A DNA stretch of 64,000 nucleotides from Methanobacterium sp. SMA-27 (GCF_000744455.1 NZ_JQLY01000001.1:682001-746000); one strand, 5' to 3'. Shown: positions 46,997 through 57,689, counted from the stretch's first letter. The notes: generated by a model from the sequence alone, not told the origin. A program made the numbers and translations.

Positions 46997-47710
46997 ATGA
47001 ACAAACTTTACAAAGAACTTTCAAACGACTGGTACAGGCTGTTAACTCCGCTGGAGGAATACAGGGAAGAAGCAGAATTTTTCCATAAAATATTTGATAG
47101 AAATTTAAAACCAGAAACCATGCTGGAATTGGGATGTGGCAGTGGACACAATGCATTTTATCTAAAGAAATGGTATGATCTAACATTAGTAGATATGTCA
47201 GAAAATATGCTCAACTTAAGCAGGGAATTAAACCCGGAATGCAGTCATATTTTAGGTGATATGCGTACAATACAATTGGATAAGAAATATGATTCCATTT
47301 TTATACACGATGCAATCATGTACATGAACAATGAAATAGATCTCAAACTTGCATTGGAAACTGCATATGTACATCTAAATCATGGTGGAGCTGCATTAAT
47401 CTGTCCTGACTTTATGAAAGAAACATTTAACAGTCTCACAGAACATGGTGGAAGTGATGGACCTGAAAAAGCAGTGAGATACCTGTTATGGCAGTGGGAT
47501 CCTGATGAATCAGATACACAGTACACAGCAGACTATGTATACATACTCAGAGATGCAAACGGAAAAATAAAAACAGAACATGAAAGACATATATTAGGCC
47601 TGTTTGGGCGAGATAAGTGGGTAGAACTAATTAAAGATGCTGGATTTGAATCTAAAACTTTTAAAGACCAGTTTGGAAGGGAAATCTTCTACTGTAAAAA
47701 ATCTGAATAA
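46997..47710 (+). CDS. Class I SAM-dependent methyltransferase
   Basis: A 237-residue methyltransferase with motif I LELGCGSGHNAFYLK, motif II DLTLVDMSENMLNLSRE, and the post-I region HILGDMRTIQLDKKYDSIF. The C-terminal half is rich in Asp and Trp. The substrate is unknown. The start ATG at 46997 has a weak site. It is divergent from the ABC1 kinase-like gene, with only 78 bases between them, so both promoters lie very close to the start codons. Confidence 0.85.
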   Translation: MNKLYKELSNDWYRLLTPLEEYREEAEFFHKIFDRNLKPETMLELGCGSGHNAFYLKKWYDLTLVDMSENMLNLSRELNPECSHILGDMRTIQLDKKYDSIFIHDAIMYMNNEIDLKLALETAYVHLNHGGAALICPDFMKETFNSLTEHGGSDGPEKAVRYLLWQWDPDESDTQYTADYVYILRDANGKIKTEHERHILGLFGRDKWVELIKDAGFESKTFKDQFGREIFYCKKSE

Positions 47711-47844
47711 AAAAAAGAAATTGGAAAATGATTCTACATATTTGTGTCATTATTTCCCTTTGAATCGATATTCCAAGTTTATCAAAAAAAAGAGATATAG
47801 TCATAATTCAAAATTTTTTTCATAGCTTCAATTGATTGTTTTTT

Positions 47845-48207
47845 CTAATCTTTTTTCTCGGGTGCTATAATCAGAAAGACATTTCCCTCAGAATCTTTAA
47901 ATGCAGCTGTGTCTCCAATACCCGGTACATTCATCTTATCTGTTAACATTTTACCGCCTGATGATTCAATATTCCCAACTGCTTCATCGTATGAATCCAC
48001 ACTTATGGCATTTCTGACTTTTGGATACATATCCCTTGGAAGGATTGCACCATTAATACCAGGCTCATCATCTTCACCAGTTGTTACAAGCCAGTAATCC
48101 AAATCACCCCATCTTTCTATTTTCCAGCCAAAAACATCTTCATAGAATTCAATAGCCCTTGCAGGATCATCTACAGGTATCTCAAAATGTACAACCTTTG
48201 ACAACAC
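47845..48207 (-). CDS. Glyoxalase/VOC family protein
   Basis: A 120-residue vicinal-oxygen-chelate protein with one babbab unit pair: VVHFEIPVDDPARAIEFYED, FGWKIERWGDLDYWLVTTGE and GNIESSGGKMLTDKMNVPGI, ending FKDSEGNVFLIIAPE. The His near the start and the Glu in the last strand could bind a metal. It is not enough to call glyoxalase I. The start is GTG at 48207 with a GGGGGG run upstream. Confidence 0.85.
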   Translation of the reverse strand: MLSKVVHFEIPVDDPARAIEFYEDVFGWKIERWGDLDYWLVTTGEDDEPGINGAILPRDMYPKVRNAISVDSYDEAVGNIESSGGKMLTDKMNVPGIGDTAAFKDSEGNVFLIIAPEKKD

Positions 48208-48623
48208 AATACCCCCCCTATGGTTTTAGAAAATACTAATCCAAAAATTTTTATCAACCAGTCACTGGTTAATGCATTCATTACCATTATTCTTATAATC
48301 TGATTTTTAAAATTAAAATTTTTACCCATAAAACCAACCATATAATATTTAATATAATATTCCAAATTCATCTAAAAACTTCCATATATCAAATTTAAAG
48401 GGATTTACAAACTGGAATTATATAAAATTCCTGTGTAATATGATAAGAATTGAAATTTAATGTTTAGTTATTTGATAAATAATTCTAAAGATAGTTAATT
48501 CATAATAATAATTTATTTAAATATTTAATGCTAAATATAACTCTCAAAGAAGAGATTCCCACCAAATAAATGTCATACACAAATAAAAATTACACCAAGA
48601 TATATGAATCGGAGGATAAGTAA
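48208..48623. other. Intergenic region, 416 bp
   Basis: No supported gene; the minus-strand frame at 48171-48371 is not gene-like. The region holds the promoters of the divergent VOC and MFS genes. The latter has a strong GGAGGAT site. Confidence 0.35.
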
Positions 48624-50042
48624 TTGTTTGAAAAATTTCGAAATAATCGAAGATTAACCATATTAATTATCTGTCTTGCCTCTTTCATGGGCTTTTTTGA
48701 TATTTCAATAGTGAATGTCTCACTTCCAACCATGGCAACATATTTCAATGTTGATATCAGTCTTGTTACATGGGTTGTGCTGATCTATGTTCTGGCACTT
48801 GCCAGTTTTCTAATAGCCTTTGGAAGCCTGGCTGAAAGAGTGGGATTTAAGAAAATATTTTTAACAGGATTTTTAATATTCGTGATAGGATCATTTTTAA
48901 GCGGACTTTCAACCAATTTTAACGAACTAATATTCTTCAGGTTTATCCAGGCCACAGGTGCCGCCATGTTCAGTGCATTAACCGCAGCAATGGTTGCCAA
49001 TTATCTTCCATCTAACAACCGAGGTCTTTACATGGGATATGTTGCAACATTCGCCTCGCTTGGATTTGCATTTGGACCGGTAATTGGTGGTTTCATAACG
49101 GAATATATTAATTTTCACTGGATATTCTTTATAAACGTACCTGTAGGGATAATTGGGATAATTCTGGGTATGGGAGTGCTTGAGGAATTGAAGAATCCAG
49201 ATATAAAAGATCCATTCGATTATTTGGGTGTGATTTTATTATTCATTGCACAGGCAGCTCTAATATTTGCTCTTAACCGTGGACTTGCACTGGGCTGGAC
49301 ATCGGTATTGATCCTTGGAAGTATTGTAGCATCTGTGATATGCTGGATACTGTTCATATGGAGAGAATCTAAATATATAAGCCCCTTACTCAACCTCAAC
49401 CTTCTTCGAAATCGGAATATAAGCCTACCCACAGCCAGTAATTTCTTTTTCAACATGCCCAATGCAGGAGTGCTTGTTTTATTCCCATTCTATTTAGAAT
49501 TGGTTAAAGGATTCCAAGTAAGTCAGGTTGGTATAATCTTGGCAATATTACCCCTTGCAGTTCTTATAATAGGACCTATAGCTGGAAAATTATCTGACAG
49601 GATACAACCAAATAGAATATCTGCATTAGGTGCCCTAATAGGAGTTATATCCCTTTTATTACTATCAACACTGAATGTTTCAACAAGCCTTCCCTACATA
49701 GCAGTTACACTTTTCATACTGGGAGCATCTGTTGCACTTTACAACCCACCCAACATGAAATTCATAATGGGAGAAAGCCCCAAGGAAATGCGTGGGGTAA
49801 CTTCTGGTATTGTAACAACAGCAAGAATGACAGCCAATGCATTTGGAGTGGCCATACTTCAAACTGCAGCTGTGGTTGGAATCTATCTCTATGCTGGGGG
49901 AGTAATCAACAAAATCAACATACCTCCTGACCAGATTGTAAACGGTTTCCATGTTGCATACCTTGTAGGGGCAGGGATTATAGTTATTTCATTAATATTG
50001 ATACTTCTAGTTAAGAAAGACAATAAAATAGTTACAAAATAA
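48624..50042 (+). CDS. MFS transporter of the DHA2 type
   Basis: A 472-residue exporter with about 14 membrane segments: first segment LTILIICLASFMGFFDISIV, the motif FGSLAERVGFKKIF, and the C-motif-like GYVATFASLGFAFGPVIGGF. It probably pumps drugs or metabolites out with protons. The start is TTG at 48624, after GGAGGATAAGTAA. It is followed 57 bases later by the potassium channel gene, possibly in one transcript. The pump at 33518 is a distant paralogue. Confidence 0.9.
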   Translation: MFEKFRNNRRLTILIICLASFMGFFDISIVNVSLPTMATYFNVDISLVTWVVLIYVLALASFLIAFGSLAERVGFKKIFLTGFLIFVIGSFLSGLSTNFNELIFFRFIQATGAAMFSALTAAMVANYLPSNNRGLYMGYVATFASLGFAFGPVIGGFITEYINFHWIFFINVPVGIIGIILGMGVLEELKNPDIKDPFDYLGVILLFIAQAALIFALNRGLALGWTSVLILGSIVASVICWILFIWRESKYISPLLNLNLLRNRNISLPTASNFFFNMPNAGVLVLFPFYLELVKGFQVSQVGIILAILPLAVLIIGPIAGKLSDRIQPNRISALGALIGVISLLLLSTLNVSTSLPYIAVTLFILGASVALYNPPNMKFIMGESPKEMRGVTSGIVTTARMTANAFGVAILQTAAVVGIYLYAGGVINKINIPPDQIVNGFHVAYLVGAGIIVISLILILLVKKDNKIVTK

Positions 50043-50098
50043 GAGATAAAACATATAAATATGAAATTTATTGATTGGTTTCATAGGGTGAAATAAAA

Positions 50099-50914
50099 AT
50101 GGATAGACACTATAAAATAATATTTGAAGCTATATTATCAATTTTAATACTGCTGGAACTTTTATTTCTGATCCTGATATCCATAGGATTTGTAGCAGGC
50201 ATAACAAGTACTTCTGTATACACTTTTGGTATCTGGGATGTTGCAATTGGAATTTTAATCATCTTTGATCTGGTGTTTTTCAGGATAATCAAAGGGGATC
50301 AGGGAAAGGGAAACTTCCTTAGAAATAACTGGGCATTCATCATAGCAGGAATTCCATTGTATTTCATAAGCTTCAATTTGTTACAGTTATTTGACATTAA
50401 CATAATCATTGGACTGATAGGGATAATAAGGATTTTTGCACTGATAAAAGTCCTTCAAACAACATCAAGGGGAGTTCGAAGATATCCCCAAAAAACAAAA
50501 TTGGACTATGCAACAGTTATACTCTTTTTAATCTTGATACTGGGCTCCTACATATTTTACTTAGTTGAAAAAGGAGTGAACCCTACTGTCACAAGTTATG
50601 ACTCTGCAATATGGTATTCAATTGTTTCCATGACCACCACAGGCTATGGGGACATAGTTCCAGTAACAGCAATAGGCCACATAATTGGGGTTATAGTAAT
50701 ATTAACTGGAATGTCATATGTGAGTCTTGTTACAGCCACACTTGCATATTCATTCATAGATCTCTTTAGAAAGGAAAGCAGAAAGGCCATTGAAAAAGTT
50801 GGAAAGAATACCGAGGGATTCAAAACAAGATTCGACAACTACGAAGAAAAACTCGACAAGATCCTGGAGAGAATGGATGAAATCGAGAAAAAAATTGATG
50901 AAAACAAAAAATAA
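50099..50914 (+). CDS. Potassium channel of the voltage-gated-like (VIC) superfamily
   Basis: A 271-residue ion channel with about six membrane segments. The pore helix and selectivity filter are clear (SIVSMTTTGYGDIVPV). The fourth segment carries Arg/Lys at regular spacing (GIIRIFALIKVLQTTSRGVR), a possible but weak voltage sensor. The C-terminus is a coiled coil (NYEEKLDKILERMDEIEKKI) likely to aid tetramer formation. No RCK domain is present. ATG 50099 has GGGTGAA upstream. Confidence 0.9.
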   Translation: MDRHYKIIFEAILSILILLELLFLILISIGFVAGITSTSVYTFGIWDVAIGILIIFDLVFFRIIKGDQGKGNFLRNNWAFIIAGIPLYFISFNLLQLFDINIIIGLIGIIRIFALIKVLQTTSRGVRRYPQKTKLDYATVILFLILILGSYIFYLVEKGVNPTVTSYDSAIWYSIVSMTTTGYGDIVPVTAIGHIIGVIVILTGMSYVSLVTATLAYSFIDLFRKESRKAIEKVGKNTEGFKTRFDNYEEKLDKILERMDEIEKKIDENKK

Positions 50915-50934
50915 ATACTCACCCGAAATTTTGA

Positions 50935-51330
50935 TCAACTCAATATTTCCCAAATAATTTTTCTTTCCTTAATTGCAAAACCTATAAGTCCACCAATTAC
51001 TCCCATTACAAAATAAAATAGAAAACCTGCAAATATCGCGCTAATCAAGAGTTCTACATGTGATACATTGTAAATTTGAGTATTCAAAGTTGTGGTGTTT
51101 CCATTAATAGCCAAAATTCCAGTAGAATATACGAGTCCGGCTAAACCTACAGGAATTCCTCCATTAACAATGCCATCGGTATAATTCCCACCAACCAAAT
51201 AACCTGCAATTAACCCGCCAGCTATTGGTCCAAAAAAACTAACACCATTCGGTAGGTATGTTCCAGTAAGCATTACAATGATTAATGTAACCACAAATAC
51301 AATGCCCATTACCATCCAGTTTAAGTTCAT
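50935..51330 (-). CDS. DUF5518-type membrane protein
   Basis: A 131-residue protein with four membrane segments and the motif AGYLVGGNYTDGIVNGGIPV, the same as in the genes at 13377 and 62881 and the broken copy at 56300. It ends with a short basic tail. The start is ATG 51330 with GGTG upstream. It converges with the channel gene. Confidence 0.78.
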   Translation of the reverse strand: MNLNWMVMGIVFVVTLIIVMLTGTYLPNGVSFFGPIAGGLIAGYLVGGNYTDGIVNGGIPVGLAGLVYSTGILAINGNTTTLNTQIYNVSHVELLISAIFAGFLFYFVMGVIGGLIGFAIKERKIIWEILS

Positions 51331-51479
51331 TTCAACACCAGAATATTTTATTTAAAAAATAAAAATATATTAAGGTCCTTTGAATTTAAGTATAGTTTTA
51401 CTATTAAGTTGTTTCAAGTGATGCTTATTTTGGAGTGCAAAACCTGTTAAGGTAAATATTGGTTCGAGATAAAAACGTA

Positions 51480-54410
51480 CTAAAATCTTTTTTTATACAC
51501 CAACTCTTTAAAAATAATTTTAAATTTTGTTCCTTTAATAGTATCAAGTGTGATTTCACCGTCTATTTGGTCAACCAGATTATTAACAAGCTGAAGACCT
51601 AGAGAATCTGTATTTTTAAAATCTAAGTCTTCAGGAAATCCTATTCCATTGTCAATGACTTTTAACTCGTATTTCTTGGAACATTTTTTAAGTGATACCT
51701 TTAATTTGCCAGTTTTTCCTTTTGGAAATGCATATTTTAGGCTGTTAGATACTAATTCACTTATTATAAGGCCGCATGGTACTCCAGTTTCAATATTTAG
51801 TCTAACATCGTCCACTTCTATTACTGGTTTAATATGATCTTCTTGTATGTTATATGAATAAAATAAATCTGTAACCAATCTTAAGATGTAATCATCAAAC
51901 TTAATATTAATAAAATCATTGGATTGGTACAGTTTTTCATGTATCATTCCCATGGTTTTAACCCGGTTTTGGCTCTCCCTTAAAACATCCAAAGCAATTT
52001 CATCGTCTATATAATTAGTTTGTAAGTTAAGCAAACTTGAAATTATCTGCATGTTATTTTTTACACGGTGATGAATTTCTTTAAGTAGTATATCCTTTTC
52101 TTTGAGTGAAAATTTGATCTTATCTTCGGATAGTTTGCGCTCAGTGATATCAATGGAAATAACTAAGAAATGAGATGGTTTATCACCTTTAAAAATAGTA
52201 GTTAATACTGTCTCGAGTCTACGGATATTACCATTTTTATCAAATATTTTAGATTCATAATGCTCAGATATAGATTCTTGTTTTAGTAATTTTGAAAACA
52301 TTTCACGATTAATTTCCATCTCTTCTTTAGGAAAAATAGTTACTTGTTCAAAGTTTTTCCCTACAATTTCATCCTTTGATATGCCAATAATATTGAGAGC
52401 TGCTGTATTAATATCTAAAATAATACCATCTAAACTTATGAGAATAGTATAATTAGGTTCTGATTCAAACAGAGTCCTGTATATCTCTTCACTCTCACGC
52501 AATGCATCTTCTATTTTTTTACGACCACTTATATCCTCAAATATTGTGACAAAGGTTCCTTTTCCTGGTGAAAATACTGATATGCTAAAATGTTTATCCA
52601 TAGGTTCAAAGTAGGTTTCAAAATGGTTTGATTTACCAGTTTTCGCCATTTCAAAGTAAATTTCTAGATAAGGAGCTTTTCCCACACCATACACTTCAGA
52701 TGCTTTTTTTCCCAAAACATCTTCTCTTTTAATTCTTAGAATTTCTTCATATGACTTATTAACATCAACTATTTCATAGTCAACAGGTGTATCATACTTA
52801 TCATAAATAACTCTGTGAATTGCTACTCCTTCATTCATTGAAGAGTAAAGTGTTCTGTATCGTTTCTCACTTTGTATAAGGTTTTCTTCAACTTTTTTCC
52901 TTTCGCTGATGTCTCTGGAAATTGCCAGTGCAACTGTTTTACCTTTCATTTTGAATAGATGGTTGTTGACTTCCACATCTATTCTTTTTCCTTCCTTAGT
53001 TAAATGGGTAATTTCAAATTGAGCATCACCATATTTTTGAAATTTTGTAGCATTAATAATCATTTCTGAATGATTATCAGGAGCAACAATGTCTTTAGGG
53101 GTCATATTTAAAAATTCATCCCTACTGTATCCCAATCTTTCAATTCCAACTTGATTCACTTCAATAAACTTTCCAGGTAAAATATTTTCATTGAATTCAT
53201 TTAATGTAATCATGTCGTTGGCATTTTCAAATACTTCTCTGAATTTATTTTCACTGTCCAATAATAGTTCTTCTGCTTTTTTACGCTTACTAATATCTCT
53301 TATTATTGCCCATTGACCAGTTAGTTGTCCTTTTTCATCTTGAATTAGATATGTTCTTAATTCAACTGGGAAGATGGTACCGTCTTTTCTACGATATTCC
53401 TTTTCATAAATATCTGAGAACCCTCTAATGAATACTTGATTCTTCAGAATTTCTGCCTCATAATCATGCCATTTTGTTGGTGTTATATCTTTATAGGTCA
53501 TTTTAAGCAGTTTATCTGAATCATATCCTAGCATTTGCCTAAAAATTTCGTTGAATTCTATAATATTCCCTTCAATATCTACACTTGCAAATGCATCCAT
53601 CATGCTTTCGTACAACTTACGATATTTAAATTCTGAAGATCTAATTCCATCTCCAACTTTTTTATGCTCGGTTATATCCCTAGTTACAGTTACAATAGAT
53701 TCAACATTACCATTATGATTAAATTCTGGATATACGCGAGCTTCAGCATAAATCAGCCCATTAGGTCCGGGAATAGAAAAGTTGACATCAAAGGATTTTT
53801 TGGTATGTATGGCATTGAGAAGATTTTTATCAAAAAATTTTGCCTTATCCTGTGGAAATCCTGCTTCTAAATGTGTTTTTCCAATAAAATCTTCTGATTT
53901 GATACCTGTAAATTCTTCAATATTGGGGCTCACATATTGATAGCGGAGATTCAAGTCATAACGAACAAAAACATCTTCCACATTTTCAACTAGACTCCTG
54001 AACCTACCCTCACTCTCTTTTAATTCGTTTTCCACTTGATTTTTGTAAATTGTTAGTTCAATAGCACATTTTAGTTCAATTGGATCGTGCGGGTTATTTA
54101 CATATCCATGAGGTTTTTTATTTTTTATATTTTGTGTTTTAGATTCTTCAAAAGGAGCATTTAAATAAATAATGGGTATATTCAATTTTTTAATCGTAGA
54201 AGCAAGTTTATTTGCAGTATTATCTCCATTCTGGACAGTGTCCAACAAAATAAGATTGGGTATAATGTTGAAGAATTCATCTATTACTTCTTCATGTGAT
54301 TTAATGATAGAAACTTCGTAATCTAATGATTCCAGTATATGTTTAATATCCAATGCCTCAATTTTGTCATCTTCTATTAGGAGAATTTTAATATCTGCCA
54401 TCATTATCAA
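51480..54410 (-). CDS. Receiver-multi-PAS histidine kinase
   Basis: A 976-residue, cytoplasmic, soluble sensor kinase. In order: an N-terminal receiver domain (1-120), about five PAS domains (each starting like ESEGRFRSLVENVEDVFVRY and closing with VTRDITEHKK or ISRDISERKK), then a HisKA_2-type phosphoacceptor ([20 protein letters not shown]) and a HATPase domain with GLIISELVSNSLKYAFPKG and DNGIGFPEDLD. The receiver keeps an Asp in LILLDTVQNG, but the usual Thr is Asn (IIYLNAPFEE) and the usual Lys is Asn (YVNNPHD), so it is probably not switched. PAS domains may sense redox or small molecules. There is no membrane segment. Confidence 0.92.
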   Translation of the reverse strand: MIMMADIKILLIEDDKIEALDIKHILESLDYEVSIIKSHEEVIDEFFNIIPNLILLDTVQNGDNTANKLASTIKKLNIPIIYLNAPFEESKTQNIKNKKPHGYVNNPHDPIELKCAIELTIYKNQVENELKESEGRFRSLVENVEDVFVRYDLNLRYQYVSPNIEEFTGIKSEDFIGKTHLEAGFPQDKAKFFDKNLLNAIHTKKSFDVNFSIPGPNGLIYAEARVYPEFNHNGNVESIVTVTRDITEHKKVGDGIRSSEFKYRKLYESMMDAFASVDIEGNIIEFNEIFRQMLGYDSDKLLKMTYKDITPTKWHDYEAEILKNQVFIRGFSDIYEKEYRRKDGTIFPVELRTYLIQDEKGQLTGQWAIIRDISKRKKAEELLLDSENKFREVFENANDMITLNEFNENILPGKFIEVNQVGIERLGYSRDEFLNMTPKDIVAPDNHSEMIINATKFQKYGDAQFEITHLTKEGKRIDVEVNNHLFKMKGKTVALAISRDISERKKVEENLIQSEKRYRTLYSSMNEGVAIHRVIYDKYDTPVDYEIVDVNKSYEEILRIKREDVLGKKASEVYGVGKAPYLEIYFEMAKTGKSNHFETYFEPMDKHFSISVFSPGKGTFVTIFEDISGRKKIEDALRESEEIYRTLFESEPNYTILISLDGIILDINTAALNIIGISKDEIVGKNFEQVTIFPKEEMEINREMFSKLLKQESISEHYESKIFDKNGNIRRLETVLTTIFKGDKPSHFLVISIDITERKLSEDKIKFSLKEKDILLKEIHHRVKNNMQIISSLLNLQTNYIDDEIALDVLRESQNRVKTMGMIHEKLYQSNDFINIKFDDYILRLVTDLFYSYNIQEDHIKPVIEVDDVRLNIETGVPCGLIISELVSNSLKYAFPKGKTGKLKVSLKKCSKKYELKVIDNGIGFPEDLDFKNTDSLGLQLVNNLVDQIDGEITLDTIKGTKFKIIFKELVYKKRF

Positions 54411-54511
54411 CCAGTTACATTGTATGTAATTGGTAGGATTAATTTTTTATTAATTTTCCTATATTCAATAATTAATATAGAAGATGATGGTAGATGAATC
54501 AATTGTATGAT

Positions 54512-55279
54512 CTATTCTAAACCATTGAAGTTGGATAATCCATACCGGAATAGGATTACTCCATGAGTATATGGTTGTACAGCTTTGATTTCTGCTGATA
54601 ATGTAGTTGCATTCTTGGGAGTTGCATTTTTATCAGATTGGTATGTTTCAAGTCCTGCAACAATTTTTCCTGGAAAAAGGATATTGTAGATGTTGTAGAT
54701 TTGGTTGTAGATTATAATCCTGTTTGTTAGATTGGTTATTCCCTTTTGGTATTCACCTACATAGAGTTGGGGGACTATGTAGTCGCATAAAGGCGCGATT
54801 AGATAGTAGTATTGGGTTCCGTCCCATCCATCGGGTTTAACAGTAACTGAAAATGTTTCTCCATAGGTGTCCAATCTCATGGCTAGAATTTGTAAAAGAT
54901 ATTTGGGCATATTATATGTTTCCACATCTAATTGAACTCCTATATTCATCTGAGCGACTTTTGAGGCATAATTGAACCCTGGATATACCCAAGCGTTCGT
55001 CCTTATTCCCACAGCGTTAGATTTTTGTTGGGCTTCTGATAGTACTGGTGAGTAATTTTTATTTGTTACTAAAACGTATATATCTGTTATTCCTGCGCTT
55101 TTTAAGGCGTTGAAATCGATTTCTGATATGGGTGTTACATTGGGGTTAATATAATAACCCACGATATAATTTGAACTAGTTTGAGCAGTGGTTGAATTCG
55201 CTGTTGCAGCTACACATCCCGAATTTAAACCTAATATCGTAGTAATTATTAGAAGTAATAATATCCATTTATATTTAAT
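54512..55279 (-). CDS. Secreted lipoprotein-like protein with a likely ATT start
   Basis: The first ordinary start codon is GTG at 55162, which gives a protein with no signal peptide and no ribosome binding site. The frame is open further up to ATT at 55279, just after a TAA and about 6 bases after GGGGGTG. From there the N-terminus is a perfect lipoprotein signal ([20 protein letters not shown] then C). The mature part, [20 protein letters not shown] through [14 protein letters not shown] to [13 protein letters not shown], resembles a TIM-barrel glycoside hydrolase of the type found in cell-wall enzymes. It has 255 residues in total. Confidence 0.72.
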   Translation of the reverse strand: MKYKWILLLLIITTILGLNSGCVAATANSTTAQTSSNYIVGYYINPNVTPISEIDFNALKSAGITDIYVLVTNKNYSPVLSEAQQKSNAVGIRTNAWVYPGFNYASKVAQMNIGVQLDVETYNMPKYLLQILAMRLDTYGETFSVTVKPDGWDGTQYYYLIAPLCDYIVPQLYVGEYQKGITNLTNRIIIYNQIYNIYNILFPGKIVAGLETYQSDKNATPKNATTLSAEIKAVQPYTHGVILFRYGLSNFNGLE

Positions 55280-55351
55280 TTAAACACCCCCCCATATAAG
55301 AAATCATTACAAAACTGATTTAATTATTCAACCGTGCCTGGTTCTTTTTGT

Positions 55352-55981
55352 TCATATATCCTGTATTTTCTCTTGATGCAATATCAATGCAATGGATCTT
55401 GCTTGGAATATTGTTAAGTAGCTATATCCCAATAAAAAGACAAGGAAACCCCAGACAAAGAATAAAAGAATTCCGCCTAATATACCAATGATAGATCCTG
55501 CAACTGTTATAATTATCATCAGTATAATCCACCAAAGCATGTATTTTCCCCATCCAATTGCTGTAATTCTATCCAGTATTTCAAGATATCTCAATGCTGC
55601 ACTTATTTCACTGTTATAGTAAGCCATGTTAGCTATGCCCATATATGCAAATATGCTGATTATTATGACAGAAATAACAGCCATTATGAGAAATACCGAG
55701 CCTGGAAAGGCAAATGAAAGTGCATAGAAGATTAAAGGCACAATTGCGTAAATTATACCGACCATTAAAAGTTTTATACCGTCAATAAATAGTTCTCCTA
55801 CACCTACAAAATATGGAAGTTCATCTAAACCAGCCAAAGTTGATTTTATAATTCTTAAATAATATCCCAGGCCAATAAAATTCACGATTGGAATTATCAA
55901 AATTATTCCTAGTATGATCATCTTCACCCAATTTTTAATGGGAAATTGCAGAGAATCACTTATGTTTCCAATTATATTCAT
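55352..55981 (-). CDS. DUF4013 membrane protein
   Basis: A 209-residue DUF4013 protein: amphipathic start (SDSLQFPIKNWVKMIILGII), GLGYYLRIIKSTLAGLDELP, and FIDGIKLLMVGIIYAIVPLI. It has about six membrane segments. It is a paralogue of the gene at 36359. ATG 55981 has AGGTGAG upstream. Function is unknown. Confidence 0.82.
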   Translation of the reverse strand: MNIIGNISDSLQFPIKNWVKMIILGIILIIPIVNFIGLGYYLRIIKSTLAGLDELPYFVGVGELFIDGIKLLMVGIIYAIVPLIFYALSFAFPGSVFLIMAVISVIIISIFAYMGIANMAYYNSEISAALRYLEILDRITAIGWGKYMLWWIILMIIITVAGSIIGILGGILLFFVWGFLVFLLGYSYLTIFQARSIALILHQEKIQDI

Positions 55982-56299
55982 TTTCTCACCTTAATGTTAA
56001 TTATAATATAAAGTCTCTTAATATTTGAATATAATGAAGTTAGATTTAGGTTAGAGAAGCAATATCATCTGTTAAATTGAATCTTTAAGGCTATTAATTT
56101 TATATTTTGCATACAAATATCCCCATATACTATTTGTTTTGATACAAAATGATAATTATTTACTTCAAAGTGAGATATAAAAGTAATATAGGTTCATTAT
56201 TCCCTTTTTAAAGGTGATGACTCATCTATTAAAAAATTCCTGTAACAATTTGATTAATAACTTAAATCTGATAGAGATAAAAATGATTAACTGGAAAGA

Positions 56300-56703
56300 A
56301 TAGGATTTGGATTTATTGTTACGTTGTTTTTAGCATATCTGGGAAATTATATACCCTATTTAGACATACCACTAGCACCATTAGTAGGAGGACTCATAGC
56401 TGGTTGTGTGGTGGGGGAAATCATAAAAATGGAATTATTAATGGAGGACTTTCAGCAGGTATTGTAGGTTTTATATACACTCTGATGATTATAGTTTTTA
56501 CTTCAGGAAGCACTATAACTGCTGCTGTTAATAATGCTCTGCTACCACAGCTCTCAATGGTAATTCTAGGATTGTTGTAGTAGCTATTATAATTGTAGGA
56601 TCAATTGTAGCATTTGTTATATACTTTTATATTAGGTTCAATTGGTGGAATCATTGGAACGACCATCAATGAAAGAGTAACAGCAAAACCAACAAAAAAA
56701 TAA
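56300..56703 (+). pseudogene. Broken DUF5518-type membrane protein gene
   Basis: Several frames together give one DUF5518-like protein: GGLIAGCVVGG (frame 1), NHKNGIINGGLSAGIVGFIY (frame 2), VVVAIIIVGSIVAFVIYF (frame 3), and ILGSIGGIIGTTINERVTAK to the end. At least three frameshifts are needed. The motif is the same as in the three intact paralogues in this window. Confidence 0.75.
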
Positions 56704-57059
56704 TAACGATATTTACATAAATAACTAGTATGCAGGCAAAATACTATTTACAAGTCAATAATTTATATAATATTCTGAGTAATCATATTATGTCACCAAC
56801 TAATCTGTAAAATTACTGGAAAATCTTTTTAACAACAGTATACTTCCCAACAGAATTAGTTTATAATTATAAGAACTAGGGCAAAATATATCCTACATAA
56901 TAACGACCAATGTATCCTATCAATAGAGTTATGCTGTAGTATTTAATTCATTCAATCAAACATCTGATAAGAAGGTACTAGTGGTATTTATCTCATTATA
57001 AAGATAAGAAAAAGCTTTACAGAATGGAATAGTATTCATTTTTTAGGAGGATTTAATTC
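56704..57059. other. Intergenic region, 356 bp
   Basis: No gene is seen. A short match (agtatgcaggcaaaatac, at about 56728) to the repeat found after the permease gene at 11729 is present. The end holds the AGGAGG site of the next gene. Confidence 0.3.
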
Positions 57060-57574
57060 ATGAAGTTATTTCTAAAAGCATTATTTACTGTGATTTTCGC
57101 AATTACTGTTACAGTAGTAGTGTCATTACTTATTGTAATTATTTCTAATAATCATTTATTGGCTTTTAATTCAGTTTTATCCGGAGTTATGTTAACTTTA
57201 GGGGCTTTATTGATAATTTTAGGATTAGGATTAATAATTTATACCAATAAATCATTTTTGAAAATAGGCAAAGGCACATTGGTACCTTTGGACCTCCCAA
57301 AGAACCTTATAATTGCTGGTGTGTATAGATATGTTAGAAATCCAATGATTATCGGTGCTTTAACACTCATTTTTGGTGAAGCTTTGATATTTGCTTCTAT
57401 TGGGTTATTCGTATTGTTTCTCATGATTTTTACTGTGAATCATATCTATTTTGTTTATTCAGAAGAACCAGGCTTAACAAAAAGGTTTGGCAAAGTTACA
57501 TTGAGTATAAAAATAATGTTCCAAGATGGATACCTCGCTTAACCCCATGGGAAAAGGATAATAACACGGAATAG
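57060..57574 (+). pseudogene. Isoprenylcysteine methyltransferase-like membrane protein, frameshifted at its end
   Basis: The first 145 residues are a membrane methyltransferase-like protein (ICMT/PEMT type): GLIIYTNKSFLKIGKGTLVP, GVYRYVRNPMIIGALTL and YSEEPGLTKRFGK. After FGK the frame goes to a wrong end (VTLSIKIMFQ). In another frame the expected end is present: YIEYKNNVPRWIPRLTPWEK, to the stop at 57574. One base lost near 57490 explains it. The start is ATG 57060 with AGGAGGA upstream. Confidence 0.78.
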
Positions 57575-57644
57575 GACTTGCAATTGCCCGAAAATAGTCC
57601 ATCAACAAGGCGGACAAATATGGGCCGAATCAAAACCAGGATAA
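57566..57644 (+). pseudogene. Relic of the end of a histidine kinase ATPase domain
   Basis: Two frames give GIGLAIARK and VHQQGGQIWAESKPG, then stop. This is the G2 box and last strand of a HATPase_c domain in bacterial-type histidine kinases. The rest of that gene is missing. It is not closely similar to the two kinases in this window, whose ends read differently. Confidence 0.65.
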
Positions 57645-57689
57645 TAAACTTCTTAATATTTTTAAATCGGGGGTTGAGACCATTAATTG

